From CAMDTE01 sp034679985 (GTDB taxonomy: Bacteria > Bacteroidota > Bacteroidia > Flavobacteriales > Schleiferiaceae): a stretch of DNA of 38,090 nucleotides. A program made the position numbers and the translations under genes. The DNA is taken from contig JAXITR010000016.1 of the NCBI GenBank assembly GCA_034679985.1, positions 1 through 38,090 on the forward strand, written 5' to 3'. Positions 1 to 9,299 of this stretch are shown piece by piece (the first letter of the stretch is position 1; each line of letters begins with the position of its first letter). The notes beneath the pieces were generated by a model. It worked only from the letters and a program-made list of their open reading frames with translations, was not told where the DNA came from and did not search any database.

Positions 1-121
1 AAACCCCCTTGTCCGCGCGGTTCGGCGAATGGTTTTTTACCAAAAACCCACAAAAAAAATTTTTTGGGGGGGGGGCCCCGGGGTCCCGCCGCACCCGCGG
101 GACTTCCCAATGGCAATTGAA

Positions 122-1105
122 TTAGTGGCGAACCGCCAGGCGCGCAGCAGAGCTTTCGCGGCCGTTGGTCCAACGCACGGTGTAGATACCGTTGGCCAAG
201 ACAGACGTTTCGATGCGGTTTTCACCGGCAACTACTGCTTGACGGGCCACAACAGCACCGGCAACGTTCACTACTTCAACAGTACCGGCTTCGGTAGCGT
301 TCAACACCGCAACGTCCGCGCTGGGGTTGGGGGTCAAGGTGAACAAAGCAGCCGTGTTTTCTTCCGTGCCCAAGCCGCAGATGTAGCAAGAAGCCCAGCA
401 GACGGCGGGAAGGGTGGTGTCACCGGTTACGATCCACACGCGGTTGGTGTAGGTGGCGTTGCCGTTGGTGCAAGGAGCGTTGGGGTCGTTTTGCTCTTGT
501 ACGGCCCAGTTGTCTGCGCTGAACTTGTATTCGATGGTGTCGCCAATGGCCAGGTTAACGGTCTTTTCCCAAACATCGTTGGTGTCGGCGTCGGTCAAAG
601 GCGCGCAGTTGCCGCACCAGCCGTTGAACGTACCGTTCACTTCAGGCGTAGTGAAGGTGCCGCTGAATTCGCTCATGTCCACGCGGAACGTGATGTTCGC
701 CGTGGTAGCAGTTCCCGTGCAAGCGGTGCAAGAACCCCAGCAAACTGCTGGCAAGGTGATGGCCGTTGCAGGCACTACCAATACACGGTTGGTGTTGGTT
801 GTGTTGCCGTTGGTGCAAGACGCAGTCGGGTCGTTTTGTTCCTGACCGGTCCATGCGTCGTGGGAGAATTTGTACTCAATGGTGGAACCGGTAGCCAAAG
901 GCAAGGTGACCGTCCAAATGTCGTCGCCGTCGGGATCCGACATGGCGTTGCAGTTGCCGCACCAAGAGTTGAAGGTGCCGTTGACTTCCGGTGTGGTGAA
1001 AGAACCGGTGTAGTCGTTCATGTCCACCTGGAAGGTGACGTTGGTGGTTTGAGCGGACAAAGCGACCGCAACAACCGCCAGAGCAGTGGTAAGGAGTTGT
1101 TTCAT
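122..1105 (-). CDS. T9SS-type secreted protein with two carbohydrate-binding-like repeats
   Basis: The 327-residue protein has a signal peptide (about 1-18, ending ALSAQ). Two homologous repeats of about 105 residues follow (about 23-129 and 138-243). Each starts with VTFQVDM or ITFRVDM, contains EVNGTFN.WCGNC and IEYKFS, and ends with TLPAVCW.SC..C. The cysteines are conserved between repeats and may form disulfides. Residues about 255-327 look like a type A T9SS sorting domain (TLTPNPS...NGIYTVRW), so the protein is probably exported and anchored at the surface. Similar repeats accompany laminarinases in marine Bacteroidota and resemble starch/glycogen-binding beta-sandwiches; that is family recall. 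No catalytic motif is visible. It is divergent from the beta-glucan operon starting at 1285, so a glycan-capture role is inferred. The exact binding family is uncertain. Confidence 0.8.
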   Translation of the reverse strand: MKQLLTTALAVVAVALSAQTTNVTFQVDMNDYTGSFTTPEVNGTFNSWCGNCNAMSDPDGDDIWTVTLPLATGSTIEYKFSHDAWTGQEQNDPTASCTNGNTTNTNRVLVVPATAITLPAVCWGSCTACTGTATTANITFRVDMSEFSGTFTTPEVNGTFNGWCGNCAPLTDADTNDVWEKTVNLAIGDTIEYKFSADNWAVQEQNDPNAPCTNGNATYTNRVWIVTGDTTLPAVCWASCYICGLGTEENTAALFTLTPNPSADVAVLNATEAGTVEVVNVAGAVVARQAVVAGENRIETSVLANGIYTVRWTNGRESSAARLAVRH

Positions 1106-1284
1106 GGTTTTGGGTTATATTTATAGAGATGGGTTGAATTCAGGATGAAGCGATCGCGAGCGCAAAGAATGAATCCTTGCCGACTGGTTTTGTGAATAAT
1201 GGTACTATTTACAAAAACTCAGGACGAAACTAATAAGAAATTGTTAAAGTTACCATAACTTGCCCCAAGATTTTTACCAGCACC

Positions 1285-2763
1285 ATGCAAAAAAGTCCTA
1301 TTCATGCCGGTTTGCGCCGATTTATTCTGCGGGTAAATCCTTGTATTATTAACGCAAAACGAGCCTTTTTGTTCGCTGCGTGTGCGTTGGGTGGAGGATT
1401 GTTGCAGGCTCAGCCGGTCCCAACAAGTGTGCAGCAGACACCGAACGGTGGTTGGCAGTTGGTGCGCGGCGGGCAGCCCTACTACGTGAACGGTGCCGGC
1501 GGGTCCGTCCACATGGACCAAATTGTGGCCTTGGGCGGCAATTCGTTGCGCACGTGGGGCCTGGAAGACGCCGAGCGGATTTTGGACGAGGCGCAAAAGC
1601 ACGGGCTCACCGTCATGATGGGCTTGTGGCTGCAGCACGAGCGCCACGGATTTGACTACAGCAACGCAGACCGCGTGGCTTCGCAGAAAGAGAACTTCCG
1701 GCAGGCCGTTTTGCGGTTGAAAGACCACCCCGCGCTCCTGTGCTGGGGCGTCGGGAACGAAGTAGATTTGTTCTACACCAATACCGACGTTTGGTACGCC
1801 GTGGAGGACATCGCCAAAATGATTCACGAGCTGGACCCCAACCACCCCACCACCACGGTGACGGCCGGACTGGACAGCAACGAGGTGTTCTTGATCAAAA
1901 CGCGCTGCCCCAATATTGACTTTTACTCGGTGAACACCTACGCGGACATCGACCGGCTCCCCGGCATGCTGAAGAAGTACGGTTGGGACAAGGCCTACAT
2001 GGTGACGGAGTGGGGCCCCAACGGGCACTGGGAAGTGGCGAAAGCTCCGTGGGGCGCGCCTTTGGAGCAGTCCAGCGCCCAAAAAGCGGAATCCTACGGG
2101 CGTCGGTTTGCGGAAAAGATTTTGAGCGAGGCCGCGTGCATGGGCTCGTATGTGTTTTTGTGGGGCCAGAAGCAGGAGACCACCTCGTCTTGGTACGGGT
2201 TGTTTTCCGAGCGCGGGGAGCCCACCGAAGCGTTGGTGGCCGTGGGCAACGGTTGGCGCTTGGCCAACGCACGCGCCCAAGCCTTTGCGGACGCAGCGGC
2301 GCCGTCGCCCTTGGACCAACGCACCAAAGCTGGGGGTGGAACGACGGGCCGCACCTTCGAGGCGCGCCAAGAGCGCCCGCAGGTTTCCATTGAAAGCCTG
2401 GATTCCCTGTTTTACCGCGCAGAGGCCGGGGCCCCGCGCAGCGTCCGGGTGCGCGGAACATGGCCGGAAAACGCCCAATTTTGGCTGGAATTGGTTCCGG
2501 AAAGCACGGACATCAAGGCCGGTGGCGACGTGGAATCCAAGCCCGCAACTTTGTTGCGCAAACGCGTGCGCCTCACCGCAGAACAACCTGTAGTAACCTT
2601 CAAGGCGCCGACCGTTCCCGGCGCGTACCGCATCGTAGTGGTGGCCCAAGGCCCCAACGGCTACGTGGCCTACGCCAACGCCCCTCTTTGGATCAACCCG
2701 CGCCCGCCCGGCGCCCGCCCGCGGACGTGGGTGGATTGGGAAACCATCAACCGCTTAGACTGA
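1285..2763 (+). CDS. Clan GH-A TIM-barrel glycoside hydrolase, possibly GH158-like endo-beta-1,3-glucanase
   Basis: The 492-residue secreted protein has a hydrophobic stretch at about 26-41 ending LLQAQ, after an unusually long N-terminus. The only ATG before it is at 1285; a shorter product from TTG at 1312 is possible. Residues about 45-345 form a GH-A type barrel. The probable acid/base is E159 in WGVGNE and the probable nucleophile is E242 in VTEWGP. Residues about 365-480 look like an Ig-like beta-sandwich. A barrel followed by an Ig-like domain, next to GH16 and GH3 genes, recalls the GH158 endo-beta-1,3-glucanase of Bacteroides laminarin loci, but GH2/GH5-like unclassified members are not excluded. 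It is the first gene of the operon, and its TGA overlaps the next ATG (TGATG). Clan assignment is firm; family and substrate are inferred. Confidence 0.75.
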   Translation: MQKSPIHAGLRRFILRVNPCIINAKRAFLFAACALGGGLLQAQPVPTSVQQTPNGGWQLVRGGQPYYVNGAGGSVHMDQIVALGGNSLRTWGLEDAERILDEAQKHGLTVMMGLWLQHERHGFDYSNADRVASQKENFRQAVLRLKDHPALLCWGVGNEVDLFYTNTDVWYAVEDIAKMIHELDPNHPTTTVTAGLDSNEVFLIKTRCPNIDFYSVNTYADIDRLPGMLKKYGWDKAYMVTEWGPNGHWEVAKAPWGAPLEQSSAQKAESYGRRFAEKILSEAACMGSYVFLWGQKQETTSSWYGLFSERGEPTEALVAVGNGWRLANARAQAFADAAAPSPLDQRTKAGGGTTGRTFEARQERPQVSIESLDSLFYRAEAGAPRSVRVRGTWPENAQFWLELVPESTDIKAGGDVESKPATLLRKRVRLTAEQPVVTFKAPTVPGAYRIVVVAQGPNGYVAYANAPLWINPRPPGARPRTWVDWETINRLD

Positions 2764-4751
2764 TGTTCCAGTATTTTAAACATTTAGCCACCCGAGCCGC
2801 GGGACTTGCCGTTGTCCTGGCCGCACCGGCCGCACTGTGGGGCCAACAGGCGCCTGCACCCGCTTATCCCATGGACCGGGAGGTCGTCAAGAGAGCCGAC
2901 ACGGCGGTGCTTCACGCCACCCGCAACGTCCTGGACGATGAAAAAAAACGAATCATCTTCTTGGAGCCGGATCCCGTGGGGAATTTCCCCAAAATGGAAC
3001 CGTCGCGCTTGCGAACCCTCAACGCGAATGGCTTTTTCCGGCAGTTCATGACCTACCGCCACCTGCCGGGGAACTACGCCTACCTGCCCACCGGGCAAAT
3101 GCTTCCGCGTGAGTTCTTTGTGGGAGACGACAGCCAACTCCCCACCTTGATGGTGAACATCACCGGGAAGACCCGGCCGGGTGCCACCTTTGGCATGGAC
3201 CTCTTTGCCTTTCAATTCTTGGACAACCCCGGGCGTCCGGCCTACGGCGTGCAAGGAGATTTGGGCGGACACCTGTTGCTCAACCTGGGCATGAACGTGT
3301 ACGCCACCCTGCCCACGGCTTTGGGACCCCTGAGCGTGAAGCTGGGCGGCATCCACTGGGAGGAAATGACGGACCTCACGATGGGCGCCTACACCGGCTA
3401 CAACCGCTACATGCTGTTCGACCGCAACCCGTGGGACCCCATTGGAACCACGCCGTTTGCGCGCTACAAGCGCTACATTGAAGCGGGAAGCGTCAACCAG
3501 GAAATGCGTTGGGGCAAGCGCGCCTTTGCGGGCGGTGTGGTGGACTGGACGGGTCTTCCGTACGGCCAAAAAGTAAAGGTTTTGGTGGGCAAAAACGAGC
3601 AAAACGGCGGCTTTGACCGACGGCCCAACGGTGCCTGGGGCGGGCAGTACCAACTGCCGCTGGGCAAGTTGCTGTTTTCCGCGCAGTCCATGCAGCAGCG
3701 CAGCTACCAAGACACCTTGCTGACCCAGCCCTTCGGTTCCGGAACGGCCACCGGCAAGCTGTCCTACACCGGCGGCAGCTGGACGGCCTCCGCCGAAGGC
3801 GGCTACGGCTACTACTACTCGGAAGACAACGGTTCCAGCGGCGGACTGGTGGCGCAAATGCGCGCGGCCAAACGCTTGGGAACGCGTTGGCAGTTGCTGT
3901 TCCACGGCCACGCGCTGCACCCGGGCGCTGTCAACAACGCCAGTGCGGCGGTGAACGGATCCGTACAGGAAGCGGCCGTCAACCAAATTCCCGCCGGGCA
4001 GGCCGGCAGCCAAGCCGTTTTGAATCCCGTGGGGCCGTCTTTGTTGGGCTTTGCGCAACTCGCCAACAACCGCTTTGGCGCAGACCTAAACGCCGTCTAC
4101 CGCACCAAGCACGTGTTTCTGACGGGCGGTTTCTCCGCCACCCGCCAGTGGGAAGCCGGCGGCAGCACCTTTGCCTTTGGGCATCCGGTGAACGCCCTCA
4201 CCCGCTCGCGCTTCTACCGCTGGGGATTCCCGCAAGCCGTGGGCCCCTACGGACGCACCAATGTATTGTACCGCAGCACCTACGAGCTGTTGGACTTCAA
4301 AGTGCCGTTGGACCAACCCCTCCATTTTTCGCAGTGGGAAGTGCAGGCCCTGTATTCCATCCCCGTGGGCAACGCGGAAATCGCCTTCAACCACCTGGCC
4401 CGCGCGCATTCGGCCCAGTTGCAGCCGTCGCTTTTGTACGTTCGGCCCGACGCCGTGTTGCGCCAGTATTCGTCGGAGAACGAGGTGTACCTCAAGACCA
4501 GCGACCGATTCACGTGGGTGGGTTGCGCCAGTGCCGACGCCACCTTGGGCAGCCTCAAAACCAATTACAACGCCACCGGACGTCCCATCGACCAACGCGG
4601 ATGGGCCCTGGGTCTGGGTTTTGATTGCTGGGCCGCAGACAACGCACAAATCTTTTTCCGCCACAAAGCCTTCGGATTTGCGGACCGGAGTTTTGAATTG
4701 GACGCCTTCCGAGGCACCGAAACCACTGTTGAATTGAAGTTATTCTTTTGA
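2763..4751 (+). CDS. Outer-membrane beta-barrel protein (porin-like) 1
   Basis: The ATG at 2763 overlaps the stop of the preceding glycosidase by one base. It gives about 662 residues with a signal peptide ending near ALWGQQ. The mature protein is rich in alternating aromatic and polar strands (for example WTASAEGGYGYYYSED) and ends ETTVELKLFF, the terminal aromatic residue typical of outer-membrane barrels. No TonB box, plug domain or SusC signature is seen, and there is no T9SS tail. The reading frame stays open upstream to 2460, but that part lies inside the previous gene and looks non-coding. Overlaps with the genes on both sides imply coupled translation and a shared role, plausibly diffusion or binding of glucan oligosaccharides. 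This is inference; no named family is recognised. Confidence 0.7.
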   Translation: MFQYFKHLATRAAGLAVVLAAPAALWGQQAPAPAYPMDREVVKRADTAVLHATRNVLDDEKKRIIFLEPDPVGNFPKMEPSRLRTLNANGFFRQFMTYRHLPGNYAYLPTGQMLPREFFVGDDSQLPTLMVNITGKTRPGATFGMDLFAFQFLDNPGRPAYGVQGDLGGHLLLNLGMNVYATLPTALGPLSVKLGGIHWEEMTDLTMGAYTGYNRYMLFDRNPWDPIGTTPFARYKRYIEAGSVNQEMRWGKRAFAGGVVDWTGLPYGQKVKVLVGKNEQNGGFDRRPNGAWGGQYQLPLGKLLFSAQSMQQRSYQDTLLTQPFGSGTATGKLSYTGGSWTASAEGGYGYYYSEDNGSSGGLVAQMRAAKRLGTRWQLLFHGHALHPGAVNNASAAVNGSVQEAAVNQIPAGQAGSQAVLNPVGPSLLGFAQLANNRFGADLNAVYRTKHVFLTGGFSATRQWEAGGSTFAFGHPVNALTRSRFYRWGFPQAVGPYGRTNVLYRSTYELLDFKVPLDQPLHFSQWEVQALYSIPVGNAEIAFNHLARAHSAQLQPSLLYVRPDAVLRQYSSENEVYLKTSDRFTWVGCASADATLGSLKTNYNATGRPIDQRGWALGLGFDCWAADNAQIFFRHKAFGFADRSFELDAFRGTETTVELKLFF

Positions 4752-6469
4752 TGATGAGCTCTATAAAAATAGGATTGGCCCTGGCTGCTGCGGCCGTCGG
4801 ACTGTTGCCCGTTCAAGCGCAAAATGCGCCCGGCGCAGCCGGAACGGCCTGGCGCCCCAAGTTCTCCCTCAACGGCCACACCCGAGCGGCGTACACCGCA
4901 GACGGCTTCCGTCTGGCCGGAGACACCACCACCTTGCCCCGCGAAAACAGCGGCCACGTGCTGGCAGACCTGGGCATGAACGTCCGTCCCAACGACCAAA
5001 CCGAAGTGCAGGCCATGATCCGCGTGCGCAACGACTACGGCGGTTTTTGGGGATCCGGCGTTTCGTTTGACGTCCGCCAACTCACCGTCAAAGGCCTCAT
5101 CAACAACCGGTTTCGGTACGCCGTAGGTGATCTAGACTACAAGCTCACGCCCTTCACCCTACAGCGCACGGCGCCTCTGCTGCAAGCGGGCGACGTCCTT
5201 CCGTCTCTGGAACTGTTCCAGCGCGCCCTGCCCGGCAACGACGTCTGGATGAACCCCGACGGCACCTGGCGCACCCAAGGAGCGTCGGTGGAGTGGGGGC
5301 TTCGCTACAAAAAAGGCCCTGAGTCGCACAAGACCAACCTTTTTGCGTTCCGACTGCGCCCGGCTTTGGGCGGAGCGCAAACCGAGCAGTGGGCCAGCGG
5401 CGGCCGCACCGCTTTGACTTGGAAAACCTTTTTCGTGGGGGCCAACGCCGTTTTGGTGCAGGACGTGCCCGGAACCAGCGCCGCCACGCTCTTCTACCGC
5501 AACGCCGTGGCCACCTTGGACGCCGGCTGGGCGCTCAACAACCGGGGCCTCAAATTAAAAGGAGAGGGCGGAATTTCCCGCACCGAGTGGGCCCTAGCCA
5601 ATGCTCCCGCCAAGGGCGATTATTTCTACCACGTGACGCTGTCCGGCGCACAGCGCCGGTGGTCCGTGGGCTACCGGGACATCGGGCCCGACTTCTTCAG
5701 CCCGTCGGCCCAAACCACGGCCTACAACCTCACCAACGTTCCGGGGTCGTTTTCCCGCACCGGCAACGACCGCATGCTCCGCACCGCCAATTTGATGGAC
5801 CTGCATCGGGAAACCAGCCTGTACCGCACCGCGTGGAACCCCACCTTGGGCGCGGAACCGTCGGTTTACCTCACGATGGATCCCTTTGGCGTGGCCACCC
5901 CCAACCGACGCGGCCTGTCCGCGGAGTGGAATCCCACCCCCCACTCGCTGGCGGGCAAACCCTTGGGACCTTGGAACCTCCAGTTGAAAGCAGACTGGGC
6001 CAGCGAGATTCGCGGCCAAGGCACCGCCGCGCTCACGCAGTTCGCGCGCCTGGACGCCCTGGGCGGTTGGTCCAACAGAAACTGGAGCGTGCGCGCCCTG
6101 CTCCGCTGGCAGCGCACCTGGCGTACCGACGCCGGCGAGAACATCCCCAACTACGCGCTGAGCCAGCCCTGGCTCAAGGCCAACGTGGGCTACCGCTTGC
6201 GCAATGATTTGCGCCTGGACGCCGGACTGTGGACCGTGCAAAGCACCGGCTACGCCTTTCAATCCGTACGCGACGCCCAAAACCAGGTGGTGGACTTCGT
6301 CGGGGCCGAGGTAAACTACCGCGAGTGGCTCCCCGTCGCCTCCCTGACCTACCAACCGTTCGACAAGACCCAGCTGGTGGCCGGCTGGATGGCCAACCGC
6401 ACGTCCTCCGAGGCGGTGGCCGGTCCAAGCCTTTCGTCCGCCTTTGTGGCCTACATCCAGTCGTTTTAA
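4751..6469 (+). CDS. Outer-membrane beta-barrel protein (porin-like) 2
   Basis: ATG at 4751 overlaps the previous TGA (TGATGATG; a second ATG at 4754 and a TTG at 4748 are alternatives). The 572-residue product has a signal peptide ending PVQAQ. Many amphipathic strands follow (for example FRYAVGDLDYKL and WNLQLKADWASE), ending SAFVAYIQSF with a C-terminal Phe. It looks like a second outer-membrane barrel, smaller than its neighbour. By eye it is not an obvious duplicate of it, although both share phrases such as DLGMNV. The operon position between a glucanase and binding lipoproteins suggests transport or scaffold work on the same glycan. No TonB-dependent receptor features are present. Confidence 0.68.
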   Translation: MMSSIKIGLALAAAAVGLLPVQAQNAPGAAGTAWRPKFSLNGHTRAAYTADGFRLAGDTTTLPRENSGHVLADLGMNVRPNDQTEVQAMIRVRNDYGGFWGSGVSFDVRQLTVKGLINNRFRYAVGDLDYKLTPFTLQRTAPLLQAGDVLPSLELFQRALPGNDVWMNPDGTWRTQGASVEWGLRYKKGPESHKTNLFAFRLRPALGGAQTEQWASGGRTALTWKTFFVGANAVLVQDVPGTSAATLFYRNAVATLDAGWALNNRGLKLKGEGGISRTEWALANAPAKGDYFYHVTLSGAQRRWSVGYRDIGPDFFSPSAQTTAYNLTNVPGSFSRTGNDRMLRTANLMDLHRETSLYRTAWNPTLGAEPSVYLTMDPFGVATPNRRGLSAEWNPTPHSLAGKPLGPWNLQLKADWASEIRGQGTAALTQFARLDALGGWSNRNWSVRALLRWQRTWRTDAGENIPNYALSQPWLKANVGYRLRNDLRLDAGLWTVQSTGYAFQSVRDAQNQVVDFVGAEVNYREWLPVASLTYQPFDKTQLVAGWMANRTSSEAVAGPSLSSAFVAYIQSF

Positions 6470-6499
6470 TTGAATTTCAGCCTTCTGAACGCATTCATC

Positions 6500-7537
6500 A
6501 TGAAAAAGACACGAACCGCCGCCCGTCGCTTCAACAGCGGGCACGCAGGAGCCCTTCTGGTGGCCGCAGGCCTTGTTTTCGCTTCTTGCGAACGCAATCT
6601 GACCCCCGACGGCCCCAATTTGGAAGATTTGTACGGCAATTTTGCCGTGCGCGAAGGACTGCAAGTGTCCGCCGCAACGGTGGACTTTGGGGCCGGCCAA
6701 ACGGTGCACTTCACCGCCAAAACGTCCATCACGGCGGATTGGGTGCTGGAGGTGCGCGGCACCGCCAGCGGTTCCCGCTGGCGCCTGGAGGGCAAGTCCA
6801 AGGAGTTGAATGCCGCAAACGCCACGTGGGAGGGTCAGACCACGCAGTTTCCCACGTTTGCGGCGGAGCCGTGCAACGTCAAGCTTTGGTGGCCCGGACA
6901 GACGGATACGCTGAAAACCACCGTCCAAGTGACCGGAACGCGTGCGCTGGAAGGCGTCGTGCTGGATGCGTTTGACGCGCCGGCCATAGAAACGCACTGG
7001 ACCCCCTTCCTCCAGACCGGCGCCAACATGAAATTCACCACGGTGAACGAAGCGCCCCGCGCCCAAGGCAGCTCCTACTACCGCATGGGCGGCGCAGTCG
7101 CTTGGGATTGGCTGATTGGCATGCTGGATCTTTTTGCCGACGACTTCAACGCAACGGACGGCTTTGGCCTCCCCACCGACGCCACCAAGGTCTATTTCAA
7201 CGGCATTTTCAAGCAAAAAGCCGGCCTGAGCAACGGCATCGTACTCCTGCAGTTCCGGGAGGACGACAACGGCGACGGCGTCTACCAGTCCAGCAACGAG
7301 GATTTGTGGGCGGTCGAAATCCGGCCCGGCGCAAACTGGAAGTTGGAGTCCCTGAAGTACAGCGATTTGGTCACCCTGATCAACGGAGCGCCGGCATCGT
7401 CGGTTGGCAACGGCATTCACGAGCCGCACAAATTGCATCAAGTATCGGTGTTGTTTCTGGCAAATCCCTCAAGCGGCTACGCTGAGTGCGACGCAGACGC
7501 GCTTTTGTTTTCGTTGAACTCCCCCGCTAAATTGTGA
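6500..7537 (+). CDS. Surface lipoprotein, probable glycan-binding protein
   Basis: ATG at 6500 begins a basic n-region and hydrophobic core followed by a lipobox-like VFASC, with the lipidated Cys at residue 30 and Glu next to it. The 345-residue protein has a beta-rich N-terminal half that may be an Ig-like or PKD-type domain. The C-terminal half (about 145-340) contains LDAFDAPAIETHWTPF, a DDNGDGVY loop that could bind calcium, and other jelly-roll-like stretches. No catalytic motif is recognised. In Bacteroidota glycan loci this kind of lipoprotein commonly binds polysaccharide at the cell surface, which is the inferred role. Its stop overlaps the next ATG (TGATG). Confidence 0.62.
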   Translation: MKKTRTAARRFNSGHAGALLVAAGLVFASCERNLTPDGPNLEDLYGNFAVREGLQVSAATVDFGAGQTVHFTAKTSITADWVLEVRGTASGSRWRLEGKSKELNAANATWEGQTTQFPTFAAEPCNVKLWWPGQTDTLKTTVQVTGTRALEGVVLDAFDAPAIETHWTPFLQTGANMKFTTVNEAPRAQGSSYYRMGGAVAWDWLIGMLDLFADDFNATDGFGLPTDATKVYFNGIFKQKAGLSNGIVLLQFREDDNGDGVYQSSNEDLWAVEIRPGANWKLESLKYSDLVTLINGAPASSVGNGIHEPHKLHQVSVLFLANPSSGYAECDADALLFSLNSPAKL

Positions 7538-8436
7538 TGCGCGCGCCTTTGTTTTGCGGCCTTTTGGCCTTAATTTGCGGCACCTACAGCGCCTCCGCGC
7601 ACGGTTTGGGGACCGTCGGGAAAAGGGATGCGACGGCTGAAAAGCCGGCCGAAATGTTGTCCATTCGGTTTGATAAATCAGCCGATGGGTGTGGTATATT
7701 GACTGACGGGTTTGCTTCCTCGCGCACAACGGTCAACTTACCCGACCCAATAGTCAACATAAAAACAGGATTTTTGGCCGATACGGGCCGCACGCGCAAC
7801 CGGGGCGAGGAGCCTGCGTTGCGCACCGTGGTGCTGGATCCCGCGCCAGTGCAGGGTTTGCGTGGGTTGTACGACGCCGTGAATCCAGACAACCAGTACG
7901 AACACATCAACGGCTTTGCGTCGCTGACGGTGCTGCAAGGGCCTGCGGGAGATGCTTTTTGGACGGCCGGAACTGCCGCGTGTTTGAAAGCGAAATTGAC
8001 CGCACAAAACACCTACCTCATCAACTGGAACAAGCCCGGAGGCGGTTGCCCCTGGGTGGGACTGGGCGTGGGCTGGGATCAGTGGAGCGGCAAGAACTTG
8101 GGGCCCATTGTGGACGTGGCTGCGGTAGAGTTGGTGGTGCGCGTGCCGGAAGGACAGCCGGTGAAGTCCTTTCCGTGGGCCTTTGGATTGGAGGATTACA
8201 GCGGCCGCCAGGCCTGGATGGGCATGAGCGCAGACCGCATCCTCAACGGACCCGTCGGCTCAGACTACCGGGCCATTCGGTTGCCGTTGACGGCCTTCAA
8301 CTGGCGCGAAATGAAGACGGATCCGTCAAACATCAAGCAGTTTTTGCTGCAGTTTGAGGCCGATGGCGTCGTTGAAATCCACAGCATCCGCATCGTACGC
8401 CTCACCGACCCCTTTGACGCACCTGTAGCCCCCTAA
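7537..8436 (+). CDS. Secreted jelly-roll carbohydrate-binding-like protein
   Basis: ATG at 7537 overlaps the upstream TGA; a GTG at 7534 is an alternative. The 299-residue product has a short signal peptide ending near TYSASA. The C-terminal two thirds have the alternating pattern of galactose-binding-like or CBM11-type jelly rolls, for example FPWAFGLEDYSG, RAIRLPLTAFNW and KQFLLQFEADGVVEIHSIRI. These resemble domains that describe sugar-binding rather than catalysis. No active-site pair is evident. It is followed after four bases by the GH16-like gene, so a role in holding or presenting beta-glucan is likely but not shown. The N-terminal 60 residues have no recognisable similarity. Confidence 0.62.
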   Translation: MRAPLFCGLLALICGTYSASAHGLGTVGKRDATAEKPAEMLSIRFDKSADGCGILTDGFASSRTTVNLPDPIVNIKTGFLADTGRTRNRGEEPALRTVVLDPAPVQGLRGLYDAVNPDNQYEHINGFASLTVLQGPAGDAFWTAGTAACLKAKLTAQNTYLINWNKPGGGCPWVGLGVGWDQWSGKNLGPIVDVAAVELVVRVPEGQPVKSFPWAFGLEDYSGRQAWMGMSADRILNGPVGSDYRAIRLPLTAFNWREMKTDPSNIKQFLLQFEADGVVEIHSIRIVRLTDPFDAPVAP

Positions 8437-8440
8437 AACC

Positions 8441-9277
8441 ATGACCTTTCGTCGATTCTTTCTCGCGGGAAGCGCCGCCCTCTCCGCCTTGTTGCTGCCC
8501 AGTTGTGCCTTGGAAACCCTGGCTCCGCCCATGGGCCGAAGTGGGGACCAGCTGGTTTTTTCCGGCCGAACGTGGACGGTGAAGGGCGGGCAGGAGCTGT
8601 TTGGCCCGGGCCCCAACTACTTCAGCAAGGATTTGTACAGCGCGTACACGGATTCCTTGGGCTATCTGCACCTCAACATCCGTCAGCTCGACGGCCGCTG
8701 GTACTGCAGCGAGGTCATTTCCAACGAAAATTTAGGCTACGGCACCTACACGTGGGAAGTCGAACCGAACCAAGTGGACATCCCCACCAACACCGTTTTG
8801 GGCCTGTTCACCTGGGACAACAACACCCTGCAGACGCAAGCCAACTCGGAGGTGGACATTGAGGTCAGCCGATGGGGCAACCCCAACCAAAACAACACCT
8901 TGCACACCAGCGTGCAGCCCGTGTGGTTTGGAAGCTTTTATCCGGAACGCACGCGCGGCCACGCGCTGCCGGAGGCAGCGCGTACGCAACCCACCACCCA
9001 CGAATTTCGCTGGGCACCGGAGGAAATCACGTGGACCAGCTACCTGGGGCCGAAGTCGGCCAACAACGTCATCGCCACGTGGAAATTTGATCTCAACAAT
9101 CCGGCCCGTGTGAAGCAGGAAGGCGGCATCACCAGCGCTCCCATCATCATTCCCGCGCCAGGCGCCACCACCAACGCGCGCATGAACCTCTGGCTGATGC
9201 AGGACCAAAACGCAGGCCCCACCGGCGGCCAAACCTACGAGGTGGTCATCCGCTCCTTCACCTACCAGCCGCTTTAA
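8441..9277 (+). CDS. GH16-like beta-glucanase lipoprotein
   Basis: The 278-residue protein starts at ATG 8441 with a twin-Arg-like n-region (TFRRF) and a lipobox LLPSC, Cys at residue 22, so it is probably a surface or periplasmic lipoprotein. A concanavalin-like beta-jelly-roll follows. The GH16 catalytic signature ExDxE is present as NSEVDIEVSRWG, with E137, D139 and E141 as nucleophile, assisting residue and acid/base by family knowledge. Upstream, WYCSEVIS and YGTYTWEVEP match the usual GH16 layout of 'trace side' strands, and a terminal strand VVIRSFTYQP closes the fold. The protein is shorter and more divergent than textbook laminarinases, so the exact subfamily is open. Endo-cleavage of beta-1,3- or mixed-linkage glucan is the likely role. 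Confidence 0.75.
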   Translation: MTFRRFFLAGSAALSALLLPSCALETLAPPMGRSGDQLVFSGRTWTVKGGQELFGPGPNYFSKDLYSAYTDSLGYLHLNIRQLDGRWYCSEVISNENLGYGTYTWEVEPNQVDIPTNTVLGLFTWDNNTLQTQANSEVDIEVSRWGNPNQNNTLHTSVQPVWFGSFYPERTRGHALPEAARTQPTTHEFRWAPEEITWTSYLGPKSANNVIATWKFDLNNPARVKQEGGITSAPIIIPAPGATTNARMNLWLMQDQNAGPTGGQTYEVVIRSFTYQPL

Positions 9278-9299
9278 TTTTTTTTTGCCCGACGACTCC

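Noticed and set aside
29..1126. Long open frame on the plus strand opposite the first gene
   Set aside because: It is the antisense shadow of the T9SS-type repeat protein; its translation has no signal peptide or domain and runs through the homopolymer blocks.
5594..7441. 615-codon minus-strand frame
   Set aside because: High GC keeps antisense frames open. The plus strand has a barrel and a lipoprotein with clear signals, while this frame reads as Gly/Val/Arg/His-rich noise.
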